This document shows, piece by piece, positions 29,959 to 39,475 of a DNA stretch of 64,000 nt; position 1 is the first letter of the stretch, and each line of letters begins with the position of its first letter. Source of the DNA: Bog-756 sp963734435 (lineage in GTDB: Bacteria > Actinomycetota > Acidimicrobiia > Acidimicrobiales > RAAP-2); contig CAVTHA010000003.1 in NCBI GenBank assembly GCA_963734435.1, positions 248,001 through 312,000 on the forward strand. Direction: 5' to 3'. The notes below the pieces were generated by a model that was not told where the DNA came from, searched no databases, and saw only the letters and a list, made by a program, of their open reading frames with translations. Made by a program: the position numbers and the translations under genes.

Positions 29959-31927
29959 GTGTGTGGCCTCGCCGGGCTCTTCGACCCCAACGGGGTGAGT
30001 GGCACCGAGTCGCTCGCCGCGCTGGTCGCGGGCATGACCGGCACCCTGACACACCGCGGACCGGATGGCGAAGGGTACTGGGCAGATGCCGAGCATGGGG
30101 TGTTCTTCGGCCATCGCCGGCTCAAGGTGGTTGGTGTCGGTCCGGAGGGTAGCCAACCCATGCACTCGGCCGATGGGAGGTGGGTCGTCACCTACAACGG
30201 TGAGATCTACAACCATCGGTCGCTGCGGCGCAGACTGGTCGGCGAGGGTCTCGCCTTCCGTGGCAGCTCCGACACCGAGGTGCTGGTGGGCGCGGTTCAG
30301 AACTGGGGCCTTCCTGCCGCGTTGGAGGCGTGTGAGGGCATGTTCGCCTTCGCCTTGTGGGATCGCCACCGGCGGGAGTTGCACCTGGTGCGGGACCGGT
30401 TCGGAGAGAAGCCGATGTACTACGGCTGGGTGGCCGGATCGCTGGCTTTCGCCTCGGAATTGAAGGCTCTGTGCACCCTGCCCCGATTCAACGCGGAGAT
30501 CGATCGTGACGCGGTGGCCCTGTTCCTCCGCCACAACTGCGTTCCGGCCCCGCACACCATCTACCGCCACGTCGCCAAACTGGAACCGGGTGAGTTGGCA
30601 ACCTTTGGCGTCGACGCGCGGCCGGGGCGGCACCGGGGCGGTCGGTACTGGTCGGCCCGGGACGCCATAGACGAGGCACGAGCCAGGCCAGTCTCCGACG
30701 GACCGGAGGTTGTGGCCGACCAGCTCGAGGCCGTCCTGTCCGATTCGGTGGCGGCCCGCATGGTGGCCGACGTGCCGGTTGGGGCGTTCCTCTCCGGAGG
30801 GATCGACTCGAGCCTGGTTGTGGCCCTCATGCAGCGGCACAGCGTAGTGCCCGTGCGCACCTTCACGGTCGGATTCGTCGATCGTGGCTTCGACGAATCG
30901 ACCGAGGCCGCCGCCGTCGCCGCCCATCTGGGCACTGATCACACTCGGCTCGAGGTGCACGACGTCGAGGCCGCCGAGGTGATCCCGGCGCTACCGGATA
31001 TCTGGGACGAGCCATTCGGTGACGTCTCGCAGATCCCTATGCATCTGGTCAGCAGGCTGGCCCGGACCCGGGTGACCGTCAGCCTCTCCGGAGACGGCGG
31101 GGACGAGCTGTTTGCCGGATACAACCGGCACGCCTGGCTCGAACGGTTGTGGCGACGCTCGTCCGCCCTGCCCGGTCCGGTCCGTCGATCGGCCGGGACG
31201 GCGCTCGGATCCATCCCACCGGCGTTGGTTGAGTCGGCGGCCCGGGCGGCGGCGCTGGTGCCGGGCCGACCGCAGATCCGGAACCCTTCTTCCAAGGTCG
31301 CCAAACTGGCCAAGGTGATGGCGGCGTCCGGCACCGAGGATGCCTACCTGTCGCTGGTGTCCTACTGGGACGACGCCGAGTCGATGGTCATCGGCGCCGG
31401 ACCGACGGTTTCGGTTGCCTCGCGACCCTCGGAGTGGCCCGAGCTCGACGGGATCACCGAACAGATGCTGTGGCTGGATCTGGTCGGTTACCTGCCCGAT
31501 GACATCCTCACCAAGCTCGACCGGGCCGCCATGGCCGTCTCGCTCGAGACCCGGGTGCCGTTCCTCGATCGCGCCGTGTTCGATCTGGCCTGGCGACTGC
31601 CCACTGTCCGTGAAATTGCACGATGGCAGGACCAAGTGGATCCTCCGTCATGTGCTCTACCGCCACGTGCCGGCGGAACTGGTCGAGCGGCCGAAGATGG
31701 GCTTCGGTTTCCCCATCGGGCCGATGCTCCGTGGCCCGCTCCGGCCCTGGGCGGAGGAACTGCTGGCGGAGGACCGACTCACCCGCCAGGACCTGCTCGA
31801 CCCCGAACCGATCCGGCGGGCCTGGCGCCAACACCTCGATGGGCGCCGGGACCTGGCCTACGAGCTCTGGGCCGTGCTCGCCCTTCAGGCGTGGCTGGCG
31901 CGCTGGGAACCCAACCTCGGTCGGTAG
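29959..31927 (+). CDS. asnB: Asparagine synthetase-like glutamine amidotransferase (one frameshift)
   Basis: About 655 residues. The Ntn-type glutaminase domain begins with GTG then Cys2 (MCGLAGLFDP), the nucleophile after Met removal. The RGPDGEG and YNGEIYNH blocks complete that site. The synthetase domain has the PP-loop SGGIDSS at residues 279-284 and SLSGDGGDELFAGYNRH. Near 31605 one extra base shifts the frame; removing it joins the domain to VKLHDGRTKWILRHVLYRHV and the natural C-terminus at 31927. Left unrepaired, a false tail runs to 32103. In glycan loci AsnB-like enzymes often amidate uronic acids, which fits the UDP-sugar dehydrogenase at 12.7 kb; plain asparagine synthesis cannot be excluded. 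Confidence 0.9.
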
Positions 31928-32074
31928 CCGGATTGGTGCCGGACATCCCTTCGTCTTCCGAGTTCGCCGCACGCTTGGCTATAGTCGATTCGCATCGAGG
32001 CACGCGAGCAGGTGACGCAACCGTGACCGACCCGGATCGCCTCGATGGGGCCGCGAACGAATCGGGGGGTACGC

Positions 32075-33197
32075 ATGGCGCCGTCGGCCACGGCCATGCC
32101 TGACAGTGCCGTGCGGGTGCGAACCGGATGCCGGGTGGTCACCACATCGCTGACCGCCCGGCTCCTGCTGGCCAATCAGCTGCGATCGCTGGCCGACATC
32201 GACTGGACGGTGGTCAGCGGAGACTCCTACGACGATCCCCCCGAGGGGGTCGTCGTCGAGGTCGTCCCCATCCGGCGGGAGTTCGCACTGTCCGACCTCG
32301 GCGCGTTCGTCCGATTGTGGCGTCTCCTGCGTCGTCGCCGGTTCGACTTCGTCCAGACCCACACCCCCAAGGCTTCGTTCCTGGGGCTCCCGGCGGCCCG
32401 GTTGGCCGGGTGCCCTGCCATCTACACCATCCACGGAGCGCTCTTCTTCGCCGGTAACGATCGAAGGGCCAACGTGTTGGGGTGGCTCTTCGAGCGATGG
32501 TGTTGCACGTGGGCCCATCGTGTACTGGTACAGAGCCGCGAGGACGAGGTGGTCCTGCCCAAGGTGCGGATCTGCCCCCGTCGAAAGCTGGCCTACGTGG
32601 GCAACGGGATCGTGATGGACCGCTTCAGCCCTCCGATGCCGGCGGCACTGCAGAGCGATCGACCCATCGTCATGATGGTCGAGCCGGCTGGTGCGCGAGA
32701 AGGGGTGTACCGACTTCATCGACCTGGCTGCCTCGCTGGCCGGACGTGCCGACTTCGTCCACGTCGGTCCGTTCGAGCACGACCAGAGCGACGCCCTGTC
32801 CGACGCCGAGGTGGCGGCGGCGGCCGGCACGGTGACCTTCGTCGGCGCGGTCGAGGATGTCCGCCCCTATCTGGCATCGGCCACCGTGGTCGTGCTCCCT
32901 TCGTACCGGGAGGGCATCCCCCGGGTGGCCATGGAGGCCGCCGCCATGGGCCGGCCGGTGGCCGCCTACGACATCCGGGGGGTCCGGGAGGTGATCGACC
33001 CCCGGCTCGGCCTGCTCGCCCCTCGCGGCGATCAGAAGGCCCTCACCGGTGTGGTCGAGGCACTGTTGAAGGACCCAGACCGGTGCTCCGAGCTCGGGCT
33101 CGACTGCCGAGAATGGGTCGCGTCGCGGTTCTCCGAGGACCAGGTCGTCGACCGACTGCGGGCGAACTACGCCTCAGTGGCGACGGGGCCGGCATGA
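32075..33197 (+). CDS. GT4-family glycosyltransferase (one frameshift)
   Basis: About 373 residues. Early blocks CRVVTTSLTARLLLANQLRS, FDFVQTHTPKASFLGLPAAR and IYTIHGALFF match the WbpH/PglA-like group that acts on undecaprenyl-PP-linked sugars. The donor domain has YVGNGIVMDRF, SRLVREKGCTDFIDLAASLA, FVGAVEDVRPYLASATVVVL and PSYREGIPRVAMEAAAMGRP. One extra base near 32681 breaks the frame between RPIVMMV and SRLVREKG. I choose ATG 32075, five bases after a G-run; ATG 32096 is also possible. Its stop overlaps the deacetylase start in ATGA. Confidence 0.85.
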
Positions 33198-33946
33198 CCA
33201 GCGACGGTCTGCCTGACCGTCGACGTCGAGGACTGGTACGACGGCATGGCCGTCCTGGGCGAGCCGGTCGCCCGGCCGCCCGTGCCGCCAGCGGGCTGGC
33301 CGATCTCACCGAGGTGCTCGACTCGGCCGCAGACGGCTCGGCGGTGACCCTGTTCGTGGTGGGCAACTATGCGGCCGTCGGTCCATGACGAGCTGGCCGG
33401 TCTGGCGGCCCAGGGTCACGAGCTCGCCAGCCACGGGCCCGATCATGGCCGGCTGCCGGACGATCCCGGGACGCTCCTCGAGTGGCTGCGGCGGGGCCGC
33501 ACCATGCTCGAGGACCTGGTCCAGCTGCCGGTCCAGGGCTTCCGTTCGCCCCGGTTCGACGTGCCGCCCGGCCTGGGCCTCGCTCGCTACCGCGCAGCTG
33601 CTGGCCGAGGCCGGCTTCGAGTACGTGTCCGACACCAGCCTGCTCGGCCCGGGCTCACCGGTACGAGAGATGCCCGGTCCTGACCAGGCATCGGCTGCCC
33701 ATCGGTGGGGGCAGCTACCAGCGCCTCCTCCCCGTGGCGGCCACATCGGCGGTGCTCGACAAGGCCGACAGTCCCGCCGTGCTCTACTACCACTCCTACG
33801 ATTTCGGGGCCACGCTCCCCGGCACCGGATCGATCCGCTCGCTGGCCGTGGCCAAGCAGCTGGTAGGGCGAGGACGGATCGCCGGAATGTTCGCTCGGAT
33901 TCTCAGCCGGTACGGAAGCGAGGCGTGTGGTCATGTCGAACGGTGA
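33194..33946 (+). CDS. Polysaccharide deacetylase, NodB-like (multiply frameshifted)
   Basis: About 245 residues after reconstruction. Metal-dependent CE4-type deacetylase that removes N- or O-acetyl groups from sugars. The first motif is CLTVDVEDWYD, giving the Asp pair; the metal-binding His pair is in HELASHGPDHG; RSPRFDVPPG is motif 3, and AVLYYHSYDFG the late His motif. The layout matches PuuE/DUF3473-type deacetylases found in exopolysaccharide loci (polysaccharide deacetylase then a methyltransferase or GT). Shifts occur near 33215, 33275, 33375, 33590 and 33660. A free amine produced here could be an N-sulfation site, though nothing in the sequence proves that. Confidence 0.75.
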
Positions 33947-34577
33947 GTTCCAGACCTACTTCCAGCGCCGGGCCAGTCGGTTCGCCGCCTTCTATGCCAG
34001 CGAGCCGGTGGCCCGGTTGCTCGGGCGGGGCCCGCTGTTCGACCGCCTGCGGCTGGCCGTCGAAACCGCCGTGTGCCATCGGCGGCCCAGCGGGTTCTCG
34101 ATGTCGGGTGTGGCAGCGGACCGCTCTTCGCTCCCCTGGCCGTCGCACGGCATCCACGTCATCGGCATCGACCCAGCCGAGGCCATGGTCGCCCTGGCCG
34201 ACGAGCAGGCGACCGAGTTCCCGGACCTGATCGAGGTCGAGCAGCGGGGCTGGGAGGAGATCGACCGAGGTGGACGCCTACGATCGTGGCCGTGGCGCTC
34301 GGCGTCTTCGACTACGTGGCTGACCCGGTCGACCTGCTGGCCCGCATGGGGCGGGCGGCCACGAGGTCATCGCCTCGTTCCCGTCACCCGGATCGCGCCT
34401 GAGTCCTCCGCAAGCTCCGGTACGGCGTCCGCGGCGTCAGCGTCCACGGCTACCGCGCGCACGGTTTCGACCAGTTGGCCATCAGGCGCCGGTCATGGAG
34501 GTGGTCGAGTCTGTTTCCGCTGGACCGGGCCGGGTACGTGGTCCAATTCCGGCGTCGCCAGGCGCCGCTCACCCTGA
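33933..34577 (+). CDS. SAM-dependent methyltransferase (frameshifted)
   Basis: About 215 residues after reconstruction. The N-terminus MSNGEFQTYFQRRASRFAAF overlaps the deacetylase stop by 14 bases. SAM-binding motif I is VLDVGCGSGPLFAPLA, motif II IHVIGIDPAEAMVALADEQA, and ALGVFDYVADPVDLLARMGR a motif-IV region. It is a small class I methyltransferase, likely acting on a sugar or lipid intermediate. At least five frame changes lie between 34080 and 34560. The stop is uncertain: one frame ends at 34577, next to the convergent sulfotransferase, while another runs on to 34729. Confidence 0.6.
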   Translation: MSNGEFQTYFQRRASRFAAFYASEPVARLLGRGPLFDRLRLAVETAVCHRRPSGFSMSGVAADRSSLPWPSHGIHVIGIDPAEAMVALADEQATEFPDLIEVEQRGWEEIDRGGRLRSWPWRSASSTTWLTRSTCWPAWGGRPRGHRLVPVTRIAPESSASSGTASAASASTATARTVSTSWPSGAGHGGGRVCFRWTGPGTWSNSGVARRRSP

Positions 34578-34578
34578 G

Positions 34579-35564
34579 CTACCGGCCGTCGGTTCCGCCC
34601 TTCGTCATAGTCGCCATCCGTCCATGCGGCAATGGGAAACGGCGCGAGTATCCGGCGCAGGGTGGCCAGCTGCCCGTCGTCGAGGCGTTGTCGCCACGAG
34701 TCGGACAGCTCGGACGGCCACCCGTTTGACGGTAAAGCCGGAACCCGGCGCGTTGTGCTGGTCGAGGAACTCCTCGGGACCCCTCACCCCAGCCGAGGCC
34801 GAGGTCGGCGTAGAGCCGGCGGAACTCGGCGGTCGGATCGGCGCACAGCTGCTCGTGGGTGCGGAGGTGCCAATCGGGATGACGGGACGATGGCATCCTC
34901 GATGGCGGCCAGTCAGCAGCCCGATCATCCAGCTCATCCGCTCGACCGGGTCGGGACCGGGCAGCGGCACGCCCCAGGGCTCGACGTAGCGGGCCCGGAT
35001 GTCGGGGCGGTTCTCGAGGGTGGAGTACCGGGCATCCTTGAGGTTGACCTCCATCCAGCTGGCCAGGACGTTGGCCGGATGGCGGAGCAGGAGCAGGACG
35101 TCGACGTCGAATTCGGCGGCCGATCCACTCGATGGCCAGTTGGGCATGGATGGACTTGGCCACGATCCGCGACCGGGTGCCGCGGCCCGGTGCCCGGTCC
35201 GGCCCGTGGGTCACGGGCCAGGGTGGAGGCCAGCCAGGTGACCGGGTCGCGCCGGCCGTCGTAGATGCGGTCCTCGGCGCCGGGACCGAGGAGGTGGCGG
35301 GCCAGCACCGACCGTCGGGGCTCGGGGCGCCGCCGAAGGTCCACGACCAGAGCGTCCCGGTAGTCGGGGGCCTCGTCGCCCGGACGGAGCACGGGGTACC
35401 GCCCGACGACGTGCTTGGCGTGGATGGCGGCCGGCCACTTGTCCTCGTTGTCCGGTTCGAGGACGCTGACGGCGCCCGCTGCCCCGGCCGAGGGCCCGCA
35501 TGGTCCAGCTGGTGCCCGACCGGGGAACGCCCACGATCAGGATGGGTCGGGCGGAGGCGGTCAT
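34579..35564 (-). CDS. Sulfotransferase (multiply frameshifted)
   Basis: About 325 residues after reconstruction. The PAPS 5' loop is at the very N-terminus: ARPILIVGVPRSGTSWTMRA. The 3'-phosphate motif is DVLLLLRHPANVLASWMEVN. DWHLRTHEQLCADPTAEFRR and LYADLGLGW are the family's C-terminal blocks, and SDSWRQRLDDGQLATLRRIL can be read in the third frame near the end. The exact stop is unclear (34579 in one frame, 34605 in another). Its ATG overlaps the upstream GT2 stop by one base (TGATG), so the two are coupled. The order GT2 then sulfotransferase repeats the pattern at 19.7-21.8 kb. Confidence 0.7.
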
Positions 35565-36508
35565 CAGTCGGTCTCGCCCCGGCCATCCGAGCCAGGCAGC
35601 GTGCGCATCAGACGGGCGCGGGAGTCCGGGATCCCGTCGGCGGGCACCCAGGGCACCGGCCACCGACCCGGCGGCCAGCACCGACAGGGCCAGCGTGGCG
35701 GCCACCGGTGTCCGGTAGTCGGCGGCGCAGGCGTTCCCACAGACCGGACCGGCCGGCGCTCGAGTCTGGGCCACCACCAGCTCGTGGTAGATGCCGGCAC
35801 GAGGGCGACATGGACGCACGCGTGCTTGTCGAGGAAGCCCTGTCGGCCGAGGACGGGGCCGGAACCCTCCCGGGTCACCCGGTCGTCCCGTGCTGGTGGT
35901 AGGCGTACAGGACCTGCGGGGAGGGTGGCGATGGGCCTGGTCTGGGCGCAGCGGAGCCAGAGGTCCCAGTCCTCGCACGAGCGGAGGCCGGGGTCGACGG
36001 CCAGGTCGTCGGGGAACATCGCCCGGCGGATGACACCGAAGGGCATGGCCACGAGATCGAACCACAGGAGCTGCTCGGCCCCGATAGGCCAGCGGTCCGC
36101 GGAACAGTGCGCGTCCGGCCGGTCCGGTCGTGGACCACCCGGTGCCACGAGGTGACCACTCCGACTTCGTCGTCGGCGTCGAAGCGGTCGAGGACGACCG
36201 ATGCCGCGCCCGGCAGCCAGGTGTCGTCGTCGTCGCAGAACCCGAGCAGGTCGCCGCGGGCGGCGGCCATGCCCCGGTTGCGACTGCCACCCGGGCCGAG
36301 CGAGCTCGTCGTTGCGCAGCACCCGCACCCGCGGATCAGCGGCCAGGCGTCCCGGCCACCTCGGGGGTGCGGTCGGATGAGGCGTCGTCCACGATCACCA
36401 GCTCGAGCTCGGCGCCCTGCGTGGATCGAGGACCGAGCGGGCCGCCCGCTCCAGCCGTCCGGGCCGGTTGTGGGTGGGCATGACCACGCTCAGGAGATGG
36501 GCAGGCAT
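35564..36508 (-). CDS. GT2-family glycosyltransferase (frameshifted)
   Basis: About 310 residues after reconstruction. The start ATG 36508 gives MPAHLLSVVMPTHNRPGRLE. ELELVIVDDASSDRTPEVAG, GSRNRGMAAARGDLLGFCDD and the DDD motif just after it form the GT-A donor site. WFDLVAMPFGVIRRAMFPDD and SCEDWDLWLRCAQTRPIATL are acceptor-side blocks with the catalytic ED. The C-terminal stretch contains one hydrophobic segment. Frame changes fall near 36415, 36345, 36300, 36095, 35915 and 35800. It is directly upstream of, and coupled to, a sulfotransferase. Confidence 0.7.
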
Positions 36509-36656
36509 CGGATGCCGGCGGTCGGACGGTGACGGGGGAGCAGCCAACGAAGGGCTTCCAACTCAGCGAACAGCCCCCTCATGGGGCGTCATGATAACGA
36601 ACACGGGTAGCGCCCGGTCCTTGTCGGCTCTCGGATGCCTGTGGCATGGTGAGCCG

Positions 36657-37511
36657 ATGCGTCCTCCCAGTGCGGCCAGGGCCGCCTTCCGGAGGCTCTC
36701 GCCGAGGACGAGGAGTGCGTTGCTCCATCGGATCGGTCGCTTCGCCCCTTGGGAAGAGGGCTTCGACTTCACCCCGCCGGCACTCGGTCCAGGCGAGAGC
36801 GCGGGCCCGCCCGACTTCGTCGGTATCGGCGTCCAGAAGGGCGGCACCAGTTGGTGGTACGAGCTGATCGCTGACCACCCCGGCGTCACCTCTCGGGCCG
36901 ACATCCACAAGGAACGCCACTACTTGTCCCGCTTCGGCATCGAACCCTTCGGGGACACCGAGGTGGAGACGTACCACGGCTGGTTCCCCCGCCGGGCCGG
37001 AACCATCACCGGCGAATGGACACCCGACTATCTCGGCTACCCCTGGGTGGCCGGCCTGCTGGCGCGGGCGGCACCCGAGGCCAAGCTGTTGGTGATCCTC
37101 CGCGACCCGGTCGAGCGATTCCGGTCGGGGCTCTCCTTCCGGCTCAGCCTGGGAGCTTTCGCCACGGAGGCGACCATGACCGACGCGGTCCGCCAGGGCT
37201 TCTATGCGAGGTTTCTCCGACGATTCCTCGACTACTTCCCCACCGAGCAGTTCCTCGTCCTGCAATACGAGCGTTGCGCGGCCGATCCGGCGCCCGAACT
37301 GGACGCCACCTACCGGTTCCTCGGACTACCTGAGCACCGACCCGAGCACCTCAGTCGGTCGATCAATGTCTCGGGCGAAAAGGTCCCCATCGACCCGGAT
37401 GCGACCCAACGGCTGACCGATCTCTACGCCCCCGACGTCAACGACCTGCTCGGGCTCTTCCCCCACATCGACACATCGCTGTGGCCGAACTTCGGGACCA
37501 CCTCGGCGTGA
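36657..37511 (+). CDS. Sulfotransferase domain protein, intact
   Basis: 284 residues from ATG 36657; the frame is open further upstream but that part covers the divergent GT2 start. The PAPS loop KGGTSWW is at residues 61-67 with its catalytic lysine, and the 3'-phosphate motif LRDPVERFRSGLS at about 148-160. QYERCAADPAPELDATYRFL and the C-terminal DLLGLFPHIDTSLWPNF are shared with the next gene and with the one at 41249. TGEWTPDYL lies between the motifs and resembles heparan-type sulfotransferases. Its stop overlaps the next start (GTGA). This is the first of two tandem paralogues. Confidence 0.92.
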   Translation: MRPPSAARAAFRRLSPRTRSALLHRIGRFAPWEEGFDFTPPALGPGESAGPPDFVGIGVQKGGTSWWYELIADHPGVTSRADIHKERHYLSRFGIEPFGDTEVETYHGWFPRRAGTITGEWTPDYLGYPWVAGLLARAAPEAKLLVILRDPVERFRSGLSFRLSLGAFATEATMTDAVRQGFYARFLRRFLDYFPTEQFLVLQYERCAADPAPELDATYRFLGLPEHRPEHLSRSINVSGEKVPIDPDATQRLTDLYAPDVNDLLGLFPHIDTSLWPNFGTTSA

Positions 37512-38419
37512 CGGCTGACTGGGCCACCGGTCGGCCGCCGATGACCTGGCGGACGGCGGTGGCAGACCGTCTGCATCGGCTGCCACCCCGCGCCCACCCA
37601 CTGCTCCCGTCCGAGCAACGCACCGACCTCCGGCACCGACTGGGCTGGTACCGACCCTGGGAGGACGGGGTCGACCTGACGCCACCGCCCCGCAGAGTGG
37701 GGGAGTTGACCGGGCCGCCCGACTTCGTGGGGATGGGGGTGATGATGGCGGGCGTCCGTCGGTGGTACCACCTGGTGGCCGATCATCCCGGCATTTCGAC
37801 CCGGCGGGACATCCCCATGGATCGCCACTTCCTCTCCCACTTTGCCACCCGATCGTTCGGTGCCGAGCAGGTGGCGCAGTACCACAGGTGGTTCCCCCGC
37901 CGGCCGGGGACCATCACCGGTGAGTGGACTCCGAGCTACGCCGCCCTTCCCTGGGTGGCCGAGCTGCTGGCCCGCGCCGCTCCCGATGCCCGACTACTCC
38001 TCCTGCTCCGGAATCCGACCGAGCGATTTCGCCTGGGACTGGCGCAGTCATCCGAGAACAGGGAGTCACAGGTCGGAACCCATATCGCCGACGCCATGGA
38101 ACGTGGCTTCTACGGCGCCCAGCTACGGCGCGTCCTCGAGTTCTTCCCCTCGGAGCAGGTGCTCGTCCTGCAGTACGAGCACTGCATCGCCGACCCGGCC
38201 GCCCAGCTGGCCCTCACCTACCGCTTCCTGGGTCTGGACGATTCGCATCGACCCCCACGAATCGGCCCGAGGAACGTCGAGGCCGAACGGTCGATCCCGA
38301 CGGCCGATCCCGATGTAATACGACGGCTGGTCGGCGTGTACGCCGGTGACGTGAAAGAACTGGCCGCCATGGTGCCGTCCCTCGACCTCTCGTGGTGGCC
38401 GGAGTTCGCCGATGGCTGA
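37508..38419 (+). CDS. Sulfotransferase paralogue with degenerate PAPS-binding motifs
   Basis: 303 residues, intact, starting at GTG 37508 that overlaps the upstream stop by four bases. It aligns along its whole length with the preceding gene (PPDFVGMGV, FPRRPGTITGEWTPSY, QYEHCIADPAAQLALTYRFL). At residues 79-86 the PAPS loop reads MMAGVRRW in place of the KGGTSWW type, so the catalytic lysine and the Thr-Ser pair are gone. The 3'-phosphate motif is LRNPTERFRLGLA, with the conserved serine replaced by leucine. Coding quality is good, so it is not a decayed gene. A non-catalytic partner or altered enzyme is possible. The stop overlaps the methyltransferase start by eight bases. Confidence 0.88.
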   Translation: MTADWATGRPPMTWRTAVADRLHRLPPRAHPLLPSEQRTDLRHRLGWYRPWEDGVDLTPPPRRVGELTGPPDFVGMGVMMAGVRRWYHLVADHPGISTRRDIPMDRHFLSHFATRSFGAEQVAQYHRWFPRRPGTITGEWTPSYAALPWVAELLARAAPDARLLLLLRNPTERFRLGLAQSSENRESQVGTHIADAMERGFYGAQLRRVLEFFPSEQVLVLQYEHCIADPAAQLALTYRFLGLDDSHRPPRIGPRNVEAERSIPTADPDVIRRLVGVYAGDVKELAAMVPSLDLSWWPEFADG

Positions 38420-39458
38420 GGCTGTCGTTGCTCGCACTAATGTTCACTCCTCTGAGCAAGTGTCGACAGGGGTGAGCGTGGACCAGGGGGGAATCCGAGT
38501 GATCCCGGACCAGATCGTCGAGCGCTTACGGTGCCCCACGTGCCGTGAATCGGTAAAGGACATCGGGGACGGCCAGGGCGTCGAATGCTCTTCCGGTCAT
38601 CGGTACGGTATGAGCGGCGGGTATCTCGACTGCTCAGCGGGCTCGCCACTGGCGGGGTCGACGGAACGAACGTTGGCCAGCTTCGGATTCGAATGGAACA
38701 ACTTCGACGAGGTCCGCGAGGAGGACGAGGAGTTCGCCGAGGTCTATTTCCGGGATATCGACCTCGCCAGCCTCGAGGGGCAGTGTGGACTGGATGCCGG
38801 ATGCGGGAAGGGTCGCTATACGCGGTTCCTGGCCGAGCACCTGGATGCAGTGGCGGCCCTCGACGGTTCCTCCGCGGTCGAGGCGGCGGCGCGGAACCTG
38901 GCACGCTTCCCCGCGGTGCTGGTGGTGAAGTCGGACCTGCGATCAGCGCCTTTCGCCCCCGAGAGTTTCGACTTCATCTCGAGCCTCGGCGTGCTGCACC
39001 ACCTCGATGACCCCCAAGCTGGATTCGATCGGCTGGTCACCTACCTGGCGCCGGGTGGACGGATTCTCGTCTATCTGTACAGCCGCCCCGAGGGGCTCGG
39101 GGCCCGGGCGGCGGCGCTTCGCCTGGCCACCGCCCTGCGGACGGTGACGGTGCGGCTACCGCATCGCGTCCTGAAGGCGGTCAGCGTCCCCATCGCCGTG
39201 CTCCTCTACTACGGAGTGGTGATGCCCGGGGCGTTGGGGGACCGGCGGGCCATCGCCGCCCTCTCCGGGCTTCCGATGGGTGCTTACCGGGGAAAGCCCC
39301 TCCGAAGCCTCACCCTCGACACGTTCGACCGCCTCAGCGCCCCGGTCGAGCACCGCTTCGTCTGGACCGACTTGGCACCCTGGTTCGAGCGGGCCGGCCT
39401 GGTCGTCGACGCCGCCCGGGACGAAACGGGTTGGTTCGTGCTGGCGCACCGACCCTGA
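38412..39458 (+). CDS. SAM-dependent methyltransferase with N-terminal Trm112-like zinc ribbon
   Basis: 348 residues, or about 325 if translation begins further in. The segment LRCPTCRESVKDI and VECSSGHRYGM (about residues 38-65) resembles a Trm112/zinc-ribbon element often found at the front of glycan-locus methyltransferases. The class I domain follows: CGLDAGCGKGRYTRFLAEHL (motif I), VAALDGSSAVEAAARNL and FDFISSLGVLHHLDDP. The C-terminal third is hydrophobic around VLKAVSVPIAVLLYYGVVMP. The substrate is unknown; a lipid-linked or sugar acceptor fits the context. It is coupled to the tandem sulfotransferases by an eight-base overlap. Confidence 0.85.
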   Translation: MAEAVVARTNVHSSEQVSTGVSVDQGGIRVIPDQIVERLRCPTCRESVKDIGDGQGVECSSGHRYGMSGGYLDCSAGSPLAGSTERTLASFGFEWNNFDEVREEDEEFAEVYFRDIDLASLEGQCGLDAGCGKGRYTRFLAEHLDAVAALDGSSAVEAAARNLARFPAVLVVKSDLRSAPFAPESFDFISSLGVLHHLDDPQAGFDRLVTYLAPGGRILVYLYSRPEGLGARAAALRLATALRTVTVRLPHRVLKAVSVPIAVLLYYGVVMPGALGDRRAIAALSGLPMGAYRGKPLRSLTLDTFDRLSAPVEHRFVWTDLAPWFERAGLVVDAARDETGWFVLAHRP

Positions 39459-39475
39459 GCCCGGGGAAGGGCGAC

